Source: Ligustrum vulgare
Taxonomy: Eukaryota > Streptophyta > Magnoliopsida > Lamiales > Oleaceae
Direction: 5' to 3'
Assembly: GCA_963555705.1 (NCBI GenBank)
Contig: OY743189.1
Location: 1,877,501-1,941,500 of the forward strand
Length of the DNA stretch: 64,000 nucleotides
In this document: in pieces, positions 1 to 11,021 of the stretch
Numbering within the stretch: the stretch's first letter is position 1
Layout: each line of letters begins with the position of its first letter
The notes under the pieces: generated by a model
Told to the model about the DNA's origin: nothing
The model's database searches: none
What the model saw: the letters and a program-made list of their open reading frames with translations, nothing else
Program-made: the position numbers and the translations under genes

Positions 1-1107
1 CCTGTCCTTGAGAGATGCCATTCATCTCCATATGGTGGACACATGGGAGCTACTAAAACAGCAGCTAAAGTACTGCAATGTGGTTTCTATTGGCCTACTA
101 TATTTAAAGATGCCTTCTCTTTTGTTAAAGCTTGTGACAGATGCCAAAGAACTGGAAATATATCATCAAAGCATGAGGTGCCACTTAACAGTGTTTTGGA
201 GGTTGAAGTGTTCGATGTGTGGGGAATTGACTTCATGGGTCCGTTCCCACCTTCATACAACAACAGATATATACTGGTGGCAGTTGATTATGTGTTGAAG
301 TGGGTGGAAGCAAAAGCATGTCCAACAAATGATACTCGAATTGTAGTTGACTTTATCAAAAAAAATATTTTTACTTGGTTTGGAGCACCAAGAGCAATCA
401 TAAGTGATGGAGGGACTCATTTTAACAACAGGTTATTCAAGGCAGTTTTGGCCAAGTATGGGACTCATCATCGCATGGGAACAACTTATCATCCGCAGAC
501 TAGTGGGCAGGTGGAAACATCAAACAGACAGTTGAAATGGATTTTGGAAACAACAGTGAAGTCATCTCGAAAAGACTGGGCTAATAAATTGGATGATGCT
601 TTGTGGGCGTATAGAACAGCTTTCAAAACCCCTATTGGGATATCACCATTTCAGTTGGTGTTTGGAAAATCACGTCACTTGCCTGTTGAGTTTGAACACA
701 AGGCATACTAGGCTTTAAAACAGTTAAATCTTGATATGGACTTAGCCAAAGATCAGAGATTTTTGCAACTTAATGCATTGGATGAGTTTCGCCTAGGAGC
801 TTATGAGAATGCATCAATTTATAAGGATAGAACTAAGAAGTGGCATGATCGACATATTCACAAGAGAGAGTTTCAGGTTGGAGACCAGGTGCTCTTGTAC
901 AACTCACGCTTAAAGCTATTTCCGGGAAAATTGAGGTCTAGATGGTCTAGTCCATTCACAATTGCACAAGTGTTTCCATATGGCACGTTTGAGCTTCACC
1001 ACCCAACAAAAGGGCATTTTAAAGTCAATGGGCAGAAAATTAAGCATTACTTTGAGGTGGATTTTGCAAAGGAGAAGTCATACATTGACATTGCCATTCC
1101 AGAGTGA
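1..1107 (+). pseudogene. pol 3' end: integrase with one nonsense codon
   Basis: One reading frame runs from base 1, so the start lies outside the window, to TGA 1105-1107. The first residues hold the end of the HHCC zinc finger: a His pair around GGH, then C-x2-C in CDRCQ. Counted from the Met at 43, the catalytic core has D63 (in GIDF), D122 (in SDGG) and E158 (in GQVETS), which gives 35 residues between the last two, the DD35E rule of retroviral-type integrases. The C-terminal part carries the [18 protein letters not shown] segment typical of Athila-like integrases and no chromodomain. A single in-frame TAG at 709-711 replaces what is probably Trp (TGG to TAG) after HKAY, so this copy cannot make full integrase. 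Family known, break seen directly. Confidence 0.93.
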
Positions 1108-1118
1108 ACAACACAAAA

Positions 1119-1166
1119 AGTCGGGCTTGAGACTATAAACAGAGCGCTTTTTGGGAGGCAACCCAA
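1119..1166 (+). other. Two-hairpin element after pol stop
   Basis: Hairpin 1 is 1119-1134 (AGTC paired with GACT). Hairpin 2 is 1151-1166 (TTGGG, loop AGGCAA, CCCAA). It begins 12 nt after the pol stop. The same pair occurs at the same place in every Athila-type element of the window with different stems and the same second loop. Function unknown. Confidence 0.7.
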
Positions 1167-2525
1167 TTTTTCTTCTCTTTTATTTATTATGCTTTGTTTT
1201 TCCCTTAATTCAGTATTTCATCATTTTTTTTTTCATTATTGCATTCATGACTTGTGCATTTGTTAGGTTTAGGGTGCATTAGTGCTCGTCTATAATGTTT
1301 GTGTGCAATTTTCATTTATTATCAGTCATTCTTTGCATGATTAGGCATTTTGGGCACATTTTAGATTTTTTATAAAATTTGAGTGATATAGGCTTTAGTT
1401 GTCATTCTTAATTTCCCCTCACTAGTCGAACATGGTTAGAGGTCGAAAATCAGAATCATTTACGTTATAAATCATTTTAGAGTCCATTCTAATTTTCAAA
1501 ACAAATTGCACAAAATTTGAAAACAAGAGGTGTCACAGGCATAGTTACGATCGCTGCCTGGCCATAGGCATGATTGTGACCAAGTGCTTAATTTTCAACA
1601 TATTTTTTTTTACCTTCACCACGTGATCGCTAATGGTCACACCACGCGATCGCGTGTGTGTACTGGGCAAGAGAGAACCAGTTTAAGAAACCCGGCAGCT
1701 GCTCTTTATTCTTATTTCACGCAGCCGGGACTCACTCACCCTCTCGCCAACACTTCATTCAAATCACAAATTTTTGAATTACGACCATCAAAGGGGTACA
1801 TAATCAAGGTCCACAACAATCCTAATCACTAATCCAAGGTATGTAATCGCAAGGAATTAGACAATTTTCTCTTTTGATCGAGTTATTCCCTATATTTGAG
1901 TAATTCGAAATTTGATAGATTGGAGTATGGGTTAGGTTAGATTTTGGATGGATTGTGTGTTGTTTTGATGGATAAACGATTTTGGAACCTTCCATTTTAA
2001 TATTGTAATGATTTCTTCATAGTTTTTCTTATGCATTCAAGGTGTTCGACATAATGGCCCAACTAAAATTTTGTGTCAATTTGAGCAATCCACTCGAGCA
2101 TTCACCTTTATTACATGTTTTTCATTAGATTTATGCTATAATTTTTCATTTAGGCTCATTGCAATGCACAAAATTGCATGTTTGACATTCTAGCACCACT
2201 GCAAGCCACATTGCACCACTGCAGGGCCATTGCAAGCTCACGCCACCACTTCGTCCTTCCATTTCACTAATCATTTGTTCTCCATTTGCTCTCAAGTTTT
2301 AATATGTTATTCATGAAGTGAAGTAATTTATTGTGCTCGGGACACTTTTCAAATTTTTTTTATTTTTTCGACAAAATAACCAAGGTTGAAAAGCACCAGT
2401 CAGTCTTCATTTTTCACTTCTATTTTACATTTTTTCACAAGTTTAGGGGTGTGTGCAATTGTTCTTGTATTTTTATACTCAACCATTGATTCTAATGATG
2501 AGTTTTGTTCATTATAGGTACAATA
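1167..2525 (+). other. pol-env spacer with CGATCG palindromes
   Basis: AT-rich, no ORF of note. It holds a perfect 14-bp palindrome CACGCGATCGCGTG (1643-1656) and a decayed one near 1619, the motif otherwise seen in related LTRs. At about 2039-2060 is a segment resembling the PPR-like relic of the tandem element near 56066. A T-rich stretch ending ATTATAG just before 2517 could be a 3' splice site for the env-like ORF (inference). Confidence 0.6.
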
Positions 2526-3873
2526 ATGCCTCCAAAAGCCACCGCTTCACAGAAAGGGAAGGAAAGGACTGGTACCTCTAAGCGGAGACGAGGAGCTTCG
2601 ACCGTGGATCCAGAAGCAGATCAGGGAGAAGTGGGAAATGTTCAAAGATTCCTGGGAAGCGAGGAATTGCACAGATATGAAGTCTTGCTCAGGGGAAAGA
2701 AAATTTGGAGCGAAAGAGAGGTGATAGTGGAGAATTTCCCTGATATCGAGTTAGCTCATCTAATTGAGCGAGCAGGTTGGCATAAGTTGGCGGGCACGCC
2801 GCACAAGCCCTATCCTTTCTAGTCAAAGAATTCCTGGCCAATTTCAACCATGCTATAGAAACCGATGGTGCCCCTCACAGAAATAAGACCTGGGTTCGGG
2901 GTAAGTGGATACGTTTCTCACCGACTGTTATTGAGAGGGTGTTGGAGCTGACAAGAGAGGGCATTGAGCAGGTCCCAGTTGATATAGATATTGATCTGTT
3001 TACTAGCTTCCAGTATGGTCGGGCAAATGTTGAATTAGAAAAGCCGAGCCGCTTCGACCATGGTGAACTCACGAAAAGTATTAGGATTTTGCATATCTTC
3101 GTGTGCCACAACATAGACCCTACATTGCACGGGACTGAATTCAATGAAGATAGGGCTCGAATGATTCACCATCTAGCCAGGGGGCGCAAGTTAGACTTGG
3201 ATGACACATTTTTGATTTCATCATCACACTTGCCTCCTAGTTGGACTCAGGCTGCCAGATTATGTTTCGCTGTTTTATCAAAGCTATTTGCGTGGCAGAG
3301 GGAGTAGAGTTGTTGCCCCATGAAGAGCTTGCACCTCTTGGAGCAATTATCAGCAGACGGACTCGAGAGAGCATGAGGCCTAGGGTGCCTCGGGGACCAC
3401 CAACTCTTCCATTGGCCCCAGCGGACCCAGTTGCTTCAATGGACCCTGCAGCGCCAGCAGAACCAACAGGACCAGCAGCACCAGTGCATATACCAGCACC
3501 TCCCGGTGATGAGCAACTCCTGCGGCAGATGCTATTTGAGTTAACTGACTTGGCATGTACTGTGAACATGAGGAGGGAGGCTGAAGCAGCTCAGCAGAGG
3601 CAGTTGGAAAATATGGGACAACAAATTTTCCATCTGTTCCAAGCTGACATAGCTGGAGAGCAGCCCATTATGCGCCATACGATGACTGAGCTCAGCGGTC
3701 AGCTTACATGGGTATCAGCCAGGCTCTTCTCCATTGAGAGCAGATTGGAGGGGATTGAAAGGAGAGTCGAGGGTATTGAGGGCAGATTAGAGAGGATAGA
3801 GGGTCGGTTGGATCAGGACCCCGCAGGACCATCTCAGCCACAGCAGCCAGATTTACCCCCAGGAAATTCTTGA
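2526..3873 (+). pseudogene. Athila env-like ORF, frameshifted
   Basis: Third ORF of Athila elements, placed where retroviruses carry env; its function is not established. ATG at 2526 (MPPKATASQK). Three overlapping frames join into one product: frame 1 to about 2815, frame 2 to about 3290, frame 3 to 3873, so two frameshifts. The N-terminus is basic and low complexity. The middle matches the plant retroelement domain annotated as putative plant transposon protein. A Pro/Ala-rich linker (about 3400-3500) is followed by a heptad-like stretch built on repeats of IEGRLE (about 3730-3810), a likely coiled coil. I see no convincing signal peptide or membrane span. Non-functional as it stands. Confidence 0.75.
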
Positions 3874-3928
3874 TCTTTTTATTTTTTACTTTGCCTTCTA
3901 TTTTTTATTTTTCTCTGTTTTATTGATT

Positions 3929-3963
3929 CATTGAGGGCAATGTAATTTTCCAAGTTTGGGGGT
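3929..3963 (+). other. Internal polypurine module with hairpin
   Basis: Hairpin CATTG-AGGG-CAATG (3929-3942) is followed 8 nt later by CAAGTTTGGGGGT (3951-3963). It resembles the terminal hairpin-PPT arrangement at 7711-7749 but lies 3.8 kb upstream, just after the env-like ORF. Equivalent modules occur in the other Athila-type elements. Possible second plus-strand priming site (inference). Confidence 0.55.
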
Positions 3964-5016
3964 AGTTACTAACCTTAGGTTGTTTTTCCTTTGTTCATTT
4001 ATTGGCCCGTATTAATTGCTACTATGTAACTCTTCAACTCTTTTTGACTAATGCAACAACTTGGCTATATATTTGTTGTCTTTTGTTTTCGACTCCTTCA
4101 AAAAAAAAAATTAGCCTATGATGTAGTTCGGGTAAGACTTTCTGCTGGGAGATAAACTTTGGACATCATGCTTACTTATGCTATTTTGAGAATTACTTCT
4201 TTATGTTCGACTTGCCTTTATTTGATGCACATAGCCAGGATTGAATAATTACTCATGGATAGATTTATTTAATATATGTGGGGTAATTTTATTTTTTTCG
4301 ACCTAGGTTTGACTGTATGATTCCTGAACTCAGATTTAGATATCCCGACCATTAACTTAGAACCTAAACTTGCTCAAGAGCAGTTTGGGGGTGGGGAGAA
4401 GTGGGGAAGGTAGGTTTGAACTTTTAATGATCTGTGGTTCCTAAAATGTGTCATTTGTTGAAAAGGTCTTGGTCAACGGGTATAAACCATTTCCAACATA
4501 AAAATAGAAAAATGCTGAAGGTCTTATTCTATTCTTCAAATGCCTTTTTGACTCTAGTAAGTAAGTTCGAGGGGTCTTTCAAACCTGGTGCCCTAAATCC
4601 GTTTGGCTTGGGAGTCATCGACCTAAAGCTCGTTACAGGGGTCAATTAGAAAGCAAGTACAGAGAGTGGACTTACACATAAGAAATAAGACATCTTTAAC
4701 TTTTCTGTTTAAGCCTTTATGACTCGAGTAAGTAAGTTCGAGGGGTCTTTGAAACCTGGTGCCCTAAAGCCGTCTGGCTTGGGAGTCATCGACCTAAAGC
4801 ACGCTACAAGGGGTTTTATAGAAAGTAAGTATGAAAAGTTCTGCACAAAAATGGTAAAACAACATGGAAATGAAAGAAAAAGTCATCCATTCAAAAAAAA
4901 TTATAATTTTTACATGGTATAAGCTTGTTGGTGGAGACTTTGATGCAAAAGGCATGGACTAGGGATCCGCTTACCATTAATTGTTTGTGCAGACTTAGCT
5001 AATTCTGACCTCTTGG
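3964..5016 (+). other. Athila 3' UTR, left of inserted LTR
   Basis: No coding potential. It aligns by eye with the 3' UTRs of the other Athila-type elements (for example 39300-39550). It contains a further GGGGGTGGGG tract near 4387 and the paired repeats described separately. Confidence 0.7.
4542..4830 (+). repeat. Paired direct repeats of Athila 3' UTR
   Basis: Two copies of about 118 bp, 4542-4660 and 4713-4830. Each begins with GCCTTT(T/A)TGACTC, has GACCTAAAGC in the middle and ends near AGAAAG. The same doubled block is found at 14386-14684 (reverse), 49270-49560 and 56787-57105, always between the last ORF and the 3' LTR. Confidence 0.75.
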
Positions 5017-6077
5017 TGTGACGCCCCAGGTTCTAATCACCCGACTCGTCATGTCATCGTCTCATCAAAATATTGAAATAATATTAAGCGGAATAAAATA
5101 ACATTTTTAATTGGCAAGATTTATTTAAATAAATGCAAAACTAATAAATCTTAAATATTCTCCAATTTTCGGAAATAATATTTGCTAAAACATTTCAAAT
5201 CAAGCAAACTATTCAAAATCTAAAAATTTCTCGAATTAGGAACATTCAACTGAAACAAGAATAAAATTGATTATTAAATTATTAATGCCACGGCCTGCCC
5301 ATCATATGCCTCCATCTCCGACATCTGCAATTGTTATTAAAAAGGGATGAGCATTTCATTGAAATACCCAGTAGACTCATCGTCAATTAATAAATTTACA
5401 TAAAAATTGAACACATAAACATGAAATCATTTAGTGACAACTTCATCATAATATTAGGCTTTCGTAACATAGGGTGTGTGTAGTCTCGTCTAATGCAATA
5501 AATGCACATAAGTTATGTCAAGCATGACAAAATTATAATCTCATCTCGTCTCATGCATTAGAATGCATATAAGTTATGACATACTCATAACACAAATATT
5601 TCATAAGAAATATAAATTCTGGTCTCATCTTATGCAATAAATGCACATAAGTTACATGAAGCATATAATTACGTGCAATTAAAATGTAAACAAATTAATG
5701 GGGACGAATCTAACTTAATTCTTTACAATTGTGGTTGAGCGGGAAAATATATTTCAGTTCTCTAGATCTCCGTACGTCTCGTCTAGCCAAAATAAAAGAA
5801 AATTTAAATTAGTCTCTTGAACTTTTAAAAATTTTGAAATAAAACTAAAGTTTGGAATTAAAATGAATAGTTGTAAAATCTAGGGACTAAAATGGAGTTT
5901 TTCGAAAATTAAAGGACTAGAATAAAATGCTATTTAAAATAATCAGGCGAAAACAATATATTTTTAAAATTAAGGGATGAAACTTTAATATATTAGAACT
6001 CATGGCCGAAATGACACATTTCAAACATAGGGGGACTGAGGTGCAAAATTTTAAAAATCAAAAATATTAAAAACAAA

Positions 6078-6163
<86 letters not shown>

Positions 6164-7312
6164 TCGAACACGCAGAGAGGAGAGATGAGGGGTGACGGAA
6201 ATCACCCCTACAAAAACCCGGTCCCCTGTAGGCGGAACACCGCCATCGAGTGGCGGTGAGTGGCAGGCGAGCATGAGGTTCAGATTTTGGGATTTTGTTG
6301 CGAGTTTGGGTGCGGTTCCGAGGCAAACCGAGACTGTGTTCATGGGTTTTCCGGCGAAGAACCGATGATTGAGGTACGTGACAGATTTTTGGGATTATGG
6401 GTTTATCTATTTGGGTTTTTTATTTGAATTTTAAGGAACTTTGGGAGATGGCTGTGGTGTGCGGTCGAGGTGGTCTCGGTGAGGGGTGTCTCGTGGTGGT
6501 GATAATGGTTCTGCTGGTGTTGGTTGCGGACTGTGATGGCGTTAGGTTGTGGAAAAACTGAGCTGTTGTGGAAAAATTGAGTAATTGCTGTGGCGCTTGG
6601 TCTGGTCGATGGTGATGATGATGGTTCGTTGGTGTGTATAGTGGACATGGTCGAGTTCTGTGGTGAATACAGTGACTTGGGGTTTGGCTGCAAGATAAAA
6701 TTTTGGTGCGTGAGTGATTTGGAAATGGCAGTGAATTGGTGGATTAAAGTTCGCAGGGGGTGGTTCATGGTGATTTTAGGTTGTCTCGGTGGAGGCTGGT
6801 CACGGTGGTGATGATGGTGAGACTGAAACAAAAATTTTATCGATGATCATACCTGAATTCAGTGGTTGTTTCGAGAGTAATTCAGATCGCGAAATGGGAA
6901 TTAAAAATAGCTGGATAGATAGTCTTTGGTTTGAACTGGAATTGTAACTGTAGATAGATTTCTCGTGATAGACTTGGTTGAGTGAATATTGGATAGGATG
7001 ATGATCATGATTTGTCAAGATAAATGATGAATTTAAATTTGAAATTTTAATAGAATGATAAACCCAAATTTTTGAATAAGATTATCTGGAATTTTAATTT
7101 GAATAAAATGAAATTGGGCTTTAAAAATAGATTTTTGAATTTTGGACGTAAAATCAAGTTGGATTGAAAATTTATTATTATTGGCTCAAGATTTTATAAC
7201 TTGGCTAGATGACGCATCTAAACTTTAAATAATGGGTTAAATTATAGCGACATGATTTTTCGCAAATAAAATATTTATTTATTATAAATTCAGAAATTTC
7301 TCGGTCGCTACA
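5017..7312 (-). mobile_element. Solo LTR, Tekay-like chromovirus
   Basis: Bounded by TG (TGTGACGCCCC) and CA (GGTCGCTACA) and flanked by the 5-bp duplication CTTGG (5012-5016 and 7313-7317), with no internal region between. Read on the minus strand it starts TGTAGCGACC and ends GGGGCGTCACA. That polarity follows from 34474, where a related LTR is next to the reverse complement of a PPT. It contains a long (CT)n and a GGTGGTGATG-rich stretch (6440-6830). Open frames there are low complexity and not credible genes. LTR-LTR recombination is the usual origin. Tekay assignment is from LTR ends and size only. Confidence 0.8.
6082..6160. repeat. (CT)n microsatellite
   Basis: About 39 uninterrupted CT units inside the solo LTR. 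On the other strand it encodes spurious Arg-Glu runs. Confidence 0.97.
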
Positions 7313-7710
7313 CTTGGTGTGGAAAAATGCAAATGATTTATGTTTAGAAACCACAAGAATGGAAGGAACCGAGGGATTAGAGAGAAAAGCAATACGGAAG
7401 TGATCATACTTGAGAGATGCAAGGAATTGATAGAATAGCATAGTCTAATCACTTGGGATCTGGGATTATGTATTTTTAGCCACACTATGTTGAAAGGATC
7501 TTGATATGAGTATGTGTTTAATCTTGGCTATTCACACACACATATGATAAGTTGGGCATGAAGCAAGTAAAAAAAAATGATTTCGTCATGTTGTCTAATT
7601 ATTTCTCCTTTGGTGGATGTTTGAGACGAACCTGAGGCATTTTGGTATGCAGATTGTTTTTTTTTTTTTTTTTCAAAAAAAAAAAAAAAAAAAAAAATTC
7701 TTATTCTAGT
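7313..7710 (+). other. Athila 3' UTR, right of inserted LTR
   Basis: Resumes the 3' UTR after the solo LTR. It includes T17 followed by A23 (7657-7697), which would fold on itself. Nothing coding. Confidence 0.7.
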
Positions 7711-7749
7711 TTGTTCGAGGACGAACAATGATTATAGTGTGGGGGTATT
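7711..7749 (+). promoter_or_regulatory. PPT with upstream AGGA-loop hairpin
   Basis: Polypurine-rich GTGTGGGGGTATT abuts the LTR start at 7750, the expected plus-strand primer. Immediately 5' is a perfect 7-bp stem, TTGTTCG-AGGA-CGAACAA (7711-7728). Confidence 0.8.
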
Positions 7750-9169
7750 TGATGAGTGTATTTTATAACTTAGGGATATGTCAAAACTAGGATATGTCAT
7801 TGTGTTTTATGAATAAATTCTACCTAAATTGTGTTTATTTGTTGTTATTTCAGATTTTATTCAAAAAGAGGGACAAGGAAGCAGGTGCGGGAAATAAAGG
7901 TCAAATTTAATATAATTGAAGAGAATCAGAAGTTTTGGGGTCAAATTGGTCAAATCAGAAGTTGAGGATGCACCGCGCAAATAAAACCTGGGGATTAACT
8001 TGAAAGGCAAAGAAAAGATGGAGATTCGCCTAAAAAATTCTTCACACGCAATCGCTAAAGAGGCGAAATTCTTCAGCAGAGATAAAAACAGCCATGCCAC
8101 GCGATCGCTGGACTCTCACCCACGCGATCGCGTGGGCTTCCGACTGGGTAGAATTTGCGCCTTTTTGCGCGATTTTGACAGAATATTTGCTGAAAATTGC
8201 CCTAAGCTATATATACAGCGCGAGAGGCAACGAGTGAGGGACTTTTGCTAAACCTCATACCAGAAAATTCTGGGCAATTCTACATCAATTAAGAGGGAGA
8301 TTCAAGCACGGCAAAAGCGGTGGAATCTAGAAGATTAACACGGGAATTCAACTCTTGGTGCAAGATTTCTTTTCTTGTCGTTAATTTCATAAATTCCATT
8401 ATGTTTGATTATTATTTTCATTGTTTTTGTTCTTCATTCGTGATGTGTAACTAATTTTAACGTTGGGATGAACGATGTAGCCTAGTCAATTATTATTAAT
8501 TCCATATTCCTTGTTTTAACGATTTAATGCATGTGTTGATTTATTATTGCGTTTAATGCACGAATGAACTGGCCACTTTTTCATGATTTAATGTGTTATT
8601 TCCATAATCCGAGAGGTGAGTTAATAACATAGATCTAGGTAATAAATTCGGTAATTGAACGAGTGATAGAGATATACTCTTGTGATTAGTGCGGTCGTGT
8701 GTGAATTCTTGTGTATCATGCATCTAGATAAGGAATATTCGGACCCACTGTAGAGATACGAGGTTGACTTATTTAGGTAGGATTGATTTAAACTCGAGAG
8801 AGGAATCTCAATTTGTAATAGTGAATTCAATCGAACACATATTTAGAAAATAGAATCTGAAATTGGAATTGATTTAATTGGGTAGGTGAATTCGTGAATC
8901 CTAACTACATTACAACCATATTCAAAAACAAAAGCAATCTTGAAATCTCATTCCTATTCAAATTTTTAATCATTTAGTTAAAGCTTTAAATTTTAATTTA
9001 AACATCCAAATTCATTTATTGGTTCAAATAAGGATAAGAATTTACATGTTTCGGTAATTAGTAAGCAGTCTCCGAGGGATGACATTCCGGACTTCTAGGT
9101 CCATTTTTACTACTCTTCCCGACCCGTACACTTGCGGGGATATTTCACTTCGTGAGATATTAGTGAACA
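7750..9169 (+). repeat. 3' LTR of Athila element
   Basis: 1420 bp from TGATGAGTG to GTGAACA. A perfect 18-bp palindrome CCCACGCGATCGCGTGGG (8119-8136) and a shorter CACGCGATCGC (8098-8108) lie about 75-110 bp upstream of a TATA box (CTATATATA, 8207-8215), so in U3. The 3' end resembles the LTR ends at 54600-54641 (CGACCCGT, then a CTTGCGG core, then GAACA). Confidence 0.87.
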
Positions 9170-9515
9170 ATAATCATATCATTCCAAAACATAAGATGCA
9201 TAACACATAAGCATAACTTCACCTTGATGAGTACAAAGACATAATCATGAGAAATATAAGTTCATGCATACAACATAATATCATGCATATAACAAGAATT
9301 AGCACCATGTGTCATATTCATACTCATACCTCTTTTCAATATGAAAAATTCTTTAGGAGGTACTAGAGGTTTTGATCATGAAAATGTTGAATAATAGATC
9401 TTCGATTATTGATCATCCACAATCCAAGAAGTATCGCTCTATCTTCTTTGGTACCTACAAAAGATAGACTAGATTTTGTTCTTTGGTACCCACATGAATT
9501 TGGGACATTGGTGGT
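9170..9515 (-). pseudogene. SIRE/Maximus-like Copia fragment, gag-protease region
   Basis: Reading the minus strand, the gag frame that stops at 23746 resumes at 9515 once the intervening Athila element is removed, and gives WVPK, a motif typical of the end of SIRE-type gag. Stops follow, then a degraded stretch near 9420 that recalls the YLDSG protease start. No reading frame survives. The left end is cut by the Athila 3' LTR at 9169. Confidence 0.6.
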
Positions 9516-11021
9516 TGTTCGCTAGAAACACACCGCAAGTGCACATATCGTATACAAGTGATGGTGGACTAAATGAGTCCGGTTTATCGATCCCACAAGG
9601 ATTGTATATTTCAATTACACCCTAGTTTTAATTAATTTAACCAAGGAATACACACAATAAACTTTTGGTTTTGGTAATGATTTAATAGACACCAAAAGGG
9701 AGTGAAAAAGTGCGTTCCAAGTTGGGGATTTAGCTCGTGGAGAGGATCTTATCGGAGAGGCATGAATCCATTGATCCTCTTGGTCGTCCGGACTAGCTTA
9801 GTAGCAAGCTCTATCTTGAAAGAGGTACTACTAGAGCTAAAATCGCAATTGTAAGTAAATAACTGGAAAATGATGATAAATAGATGATAAAGGAGTGTTG
9901 GAATTCTTGATTCCACTTGACCATTACCTAATTGAATTCTCAACATGCAAATAGAAATGCAATTTATAAATCATGTTAGACCCGATTTTTCAAGCTTAGA
10001 TAATTACCTCTCTAGAGTGAAATCAACCCTAATTAGTGGAATTAACCTACTATATCTCTATGTCGATTAACAATACACCAATTGCATTAAACCTTTGTGA
10101 AAATAACTCAATGGATCATCTATGGTTTTAGGTATATCTCTATCCTAAACAAGAACCTAGAGCAAATATTGTATTGATCAAGAATACACAACAATTTCTC
10201 AATAATTGCACATCCCATGAAATTCAAGTATAAATGTAACCACAATAAATGCAAGTCAATAAATACAACAATAAATGCACAAGATAATAAATAACCTAAA
10301 TTCTTAATACAAGCATTAAAATCAACTAAGCTAGGTCAAGCTTCATCAATAATCCAAACATAAAATAGTTTAGCCCACGATGAAATAACAATGAAATTCA
10401 AGAATTAAATACATCATTTCAACAATAGATTAAAATATATGACGAAATATGAAGATTAACAAGAAAACTTCCCTTCAACAATGGTTAGTGCTTCAAAACA
10501 TCAATGTTCCTCCACAATGTTGTAGGTATTTCCCCCCTAAATCAACATTCATCAACCAACCTAACTAATTACAATAGAAATTACAAGATAAAAACAAAGA
10601 AAAATGAAGAACAAATCAAGGGAAAAGGTTTTTGGATGAAAAAGTGGCTAAACCCTAGCCAAATCATCCAAAAATATGCAAAAATCGCGTAAACCCGCGT
10701 CCTACAACGTTTGGGCCAAAATATTTTTCAAAATTATGACCACGCGATCACGTGGCTGAATGCCTCACAATCGCGTGGTTGGGCTGAAAACTCTCTGCTT
10801 GAATTTTTGGCTTGATTCGCGAACGCGACCTGTTAGAGCCACGCGACCGCGTGGTTCACCTGGGCGTGATTTTGCAGCTCCGTCCTTCAATGATTTGCAA
10901 TTGGGGTCCTCTAACTTTCAATGTAGATCAACTTGGTCCCCAAAGTTTTTGATTTCTTTCAATTGAGCCTTTCCAAAAGTGCATATGAGTCCGTCAACTT
11001 TGGAAACTCGCAAATAAATGA
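9516..11021 (-). repeat. 3' LTR, truncated in U3
   Basis: Closely matches the 5' LTR at 22131 up to about 11021, where similarity stops. About 270 bp at the LTR start are missing, with the adjacent PPT. Three CACGCGATCGCGTG-type palindromes (about 10740-10853) are present but mutated compared with 23201-23314. Confidence 0.88.

Larger units (their letters stand above)
1..9169 (+). mobile_element. Athila-type Ty3/gypsy retrotransposon, 3' portion
   Basis: Open at the left window edge. Order is integrase end (1-1107), pol-env spacer, broken env-like ORF (2526-3873), long 3' UTR with a duplicated block, PPT and 3' LTR (7750-9169). Integrase without a chromodomain, an env-like ORF and a long 3' UTR are the known Athila layout. 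A Tekay-like solo LTR (5017-7312) sits in the 3' UTR. The base after the LTR begins ATAAT, presumably the right TSD; the left copy is outside the window. It lies inside a SIRE-like Copia element that resumes at 9170. Confidence 0.88.

Noticed and set aside
5993..6343. ORFs with long Arg-Glu runs on the minus strand
   Set aside because: Pure translation of the (CT)n microsatellite.
6403..6831. His/Ser/Thr-rich ORF (minus)
   Set aside because: Low-complexity translation of GGTGGTGATG-rich LTR sequence; the same stretch in related LTRs does not keep the frame.
5012..7321. 9-bp duplication CTTGGTGTG as a Mutator-like TSD
   Set aside because: TG...CA ends with a 5-bp CTTGG duplication explain it better; the extra TGTG is shared by chance between the LTR start and the target.
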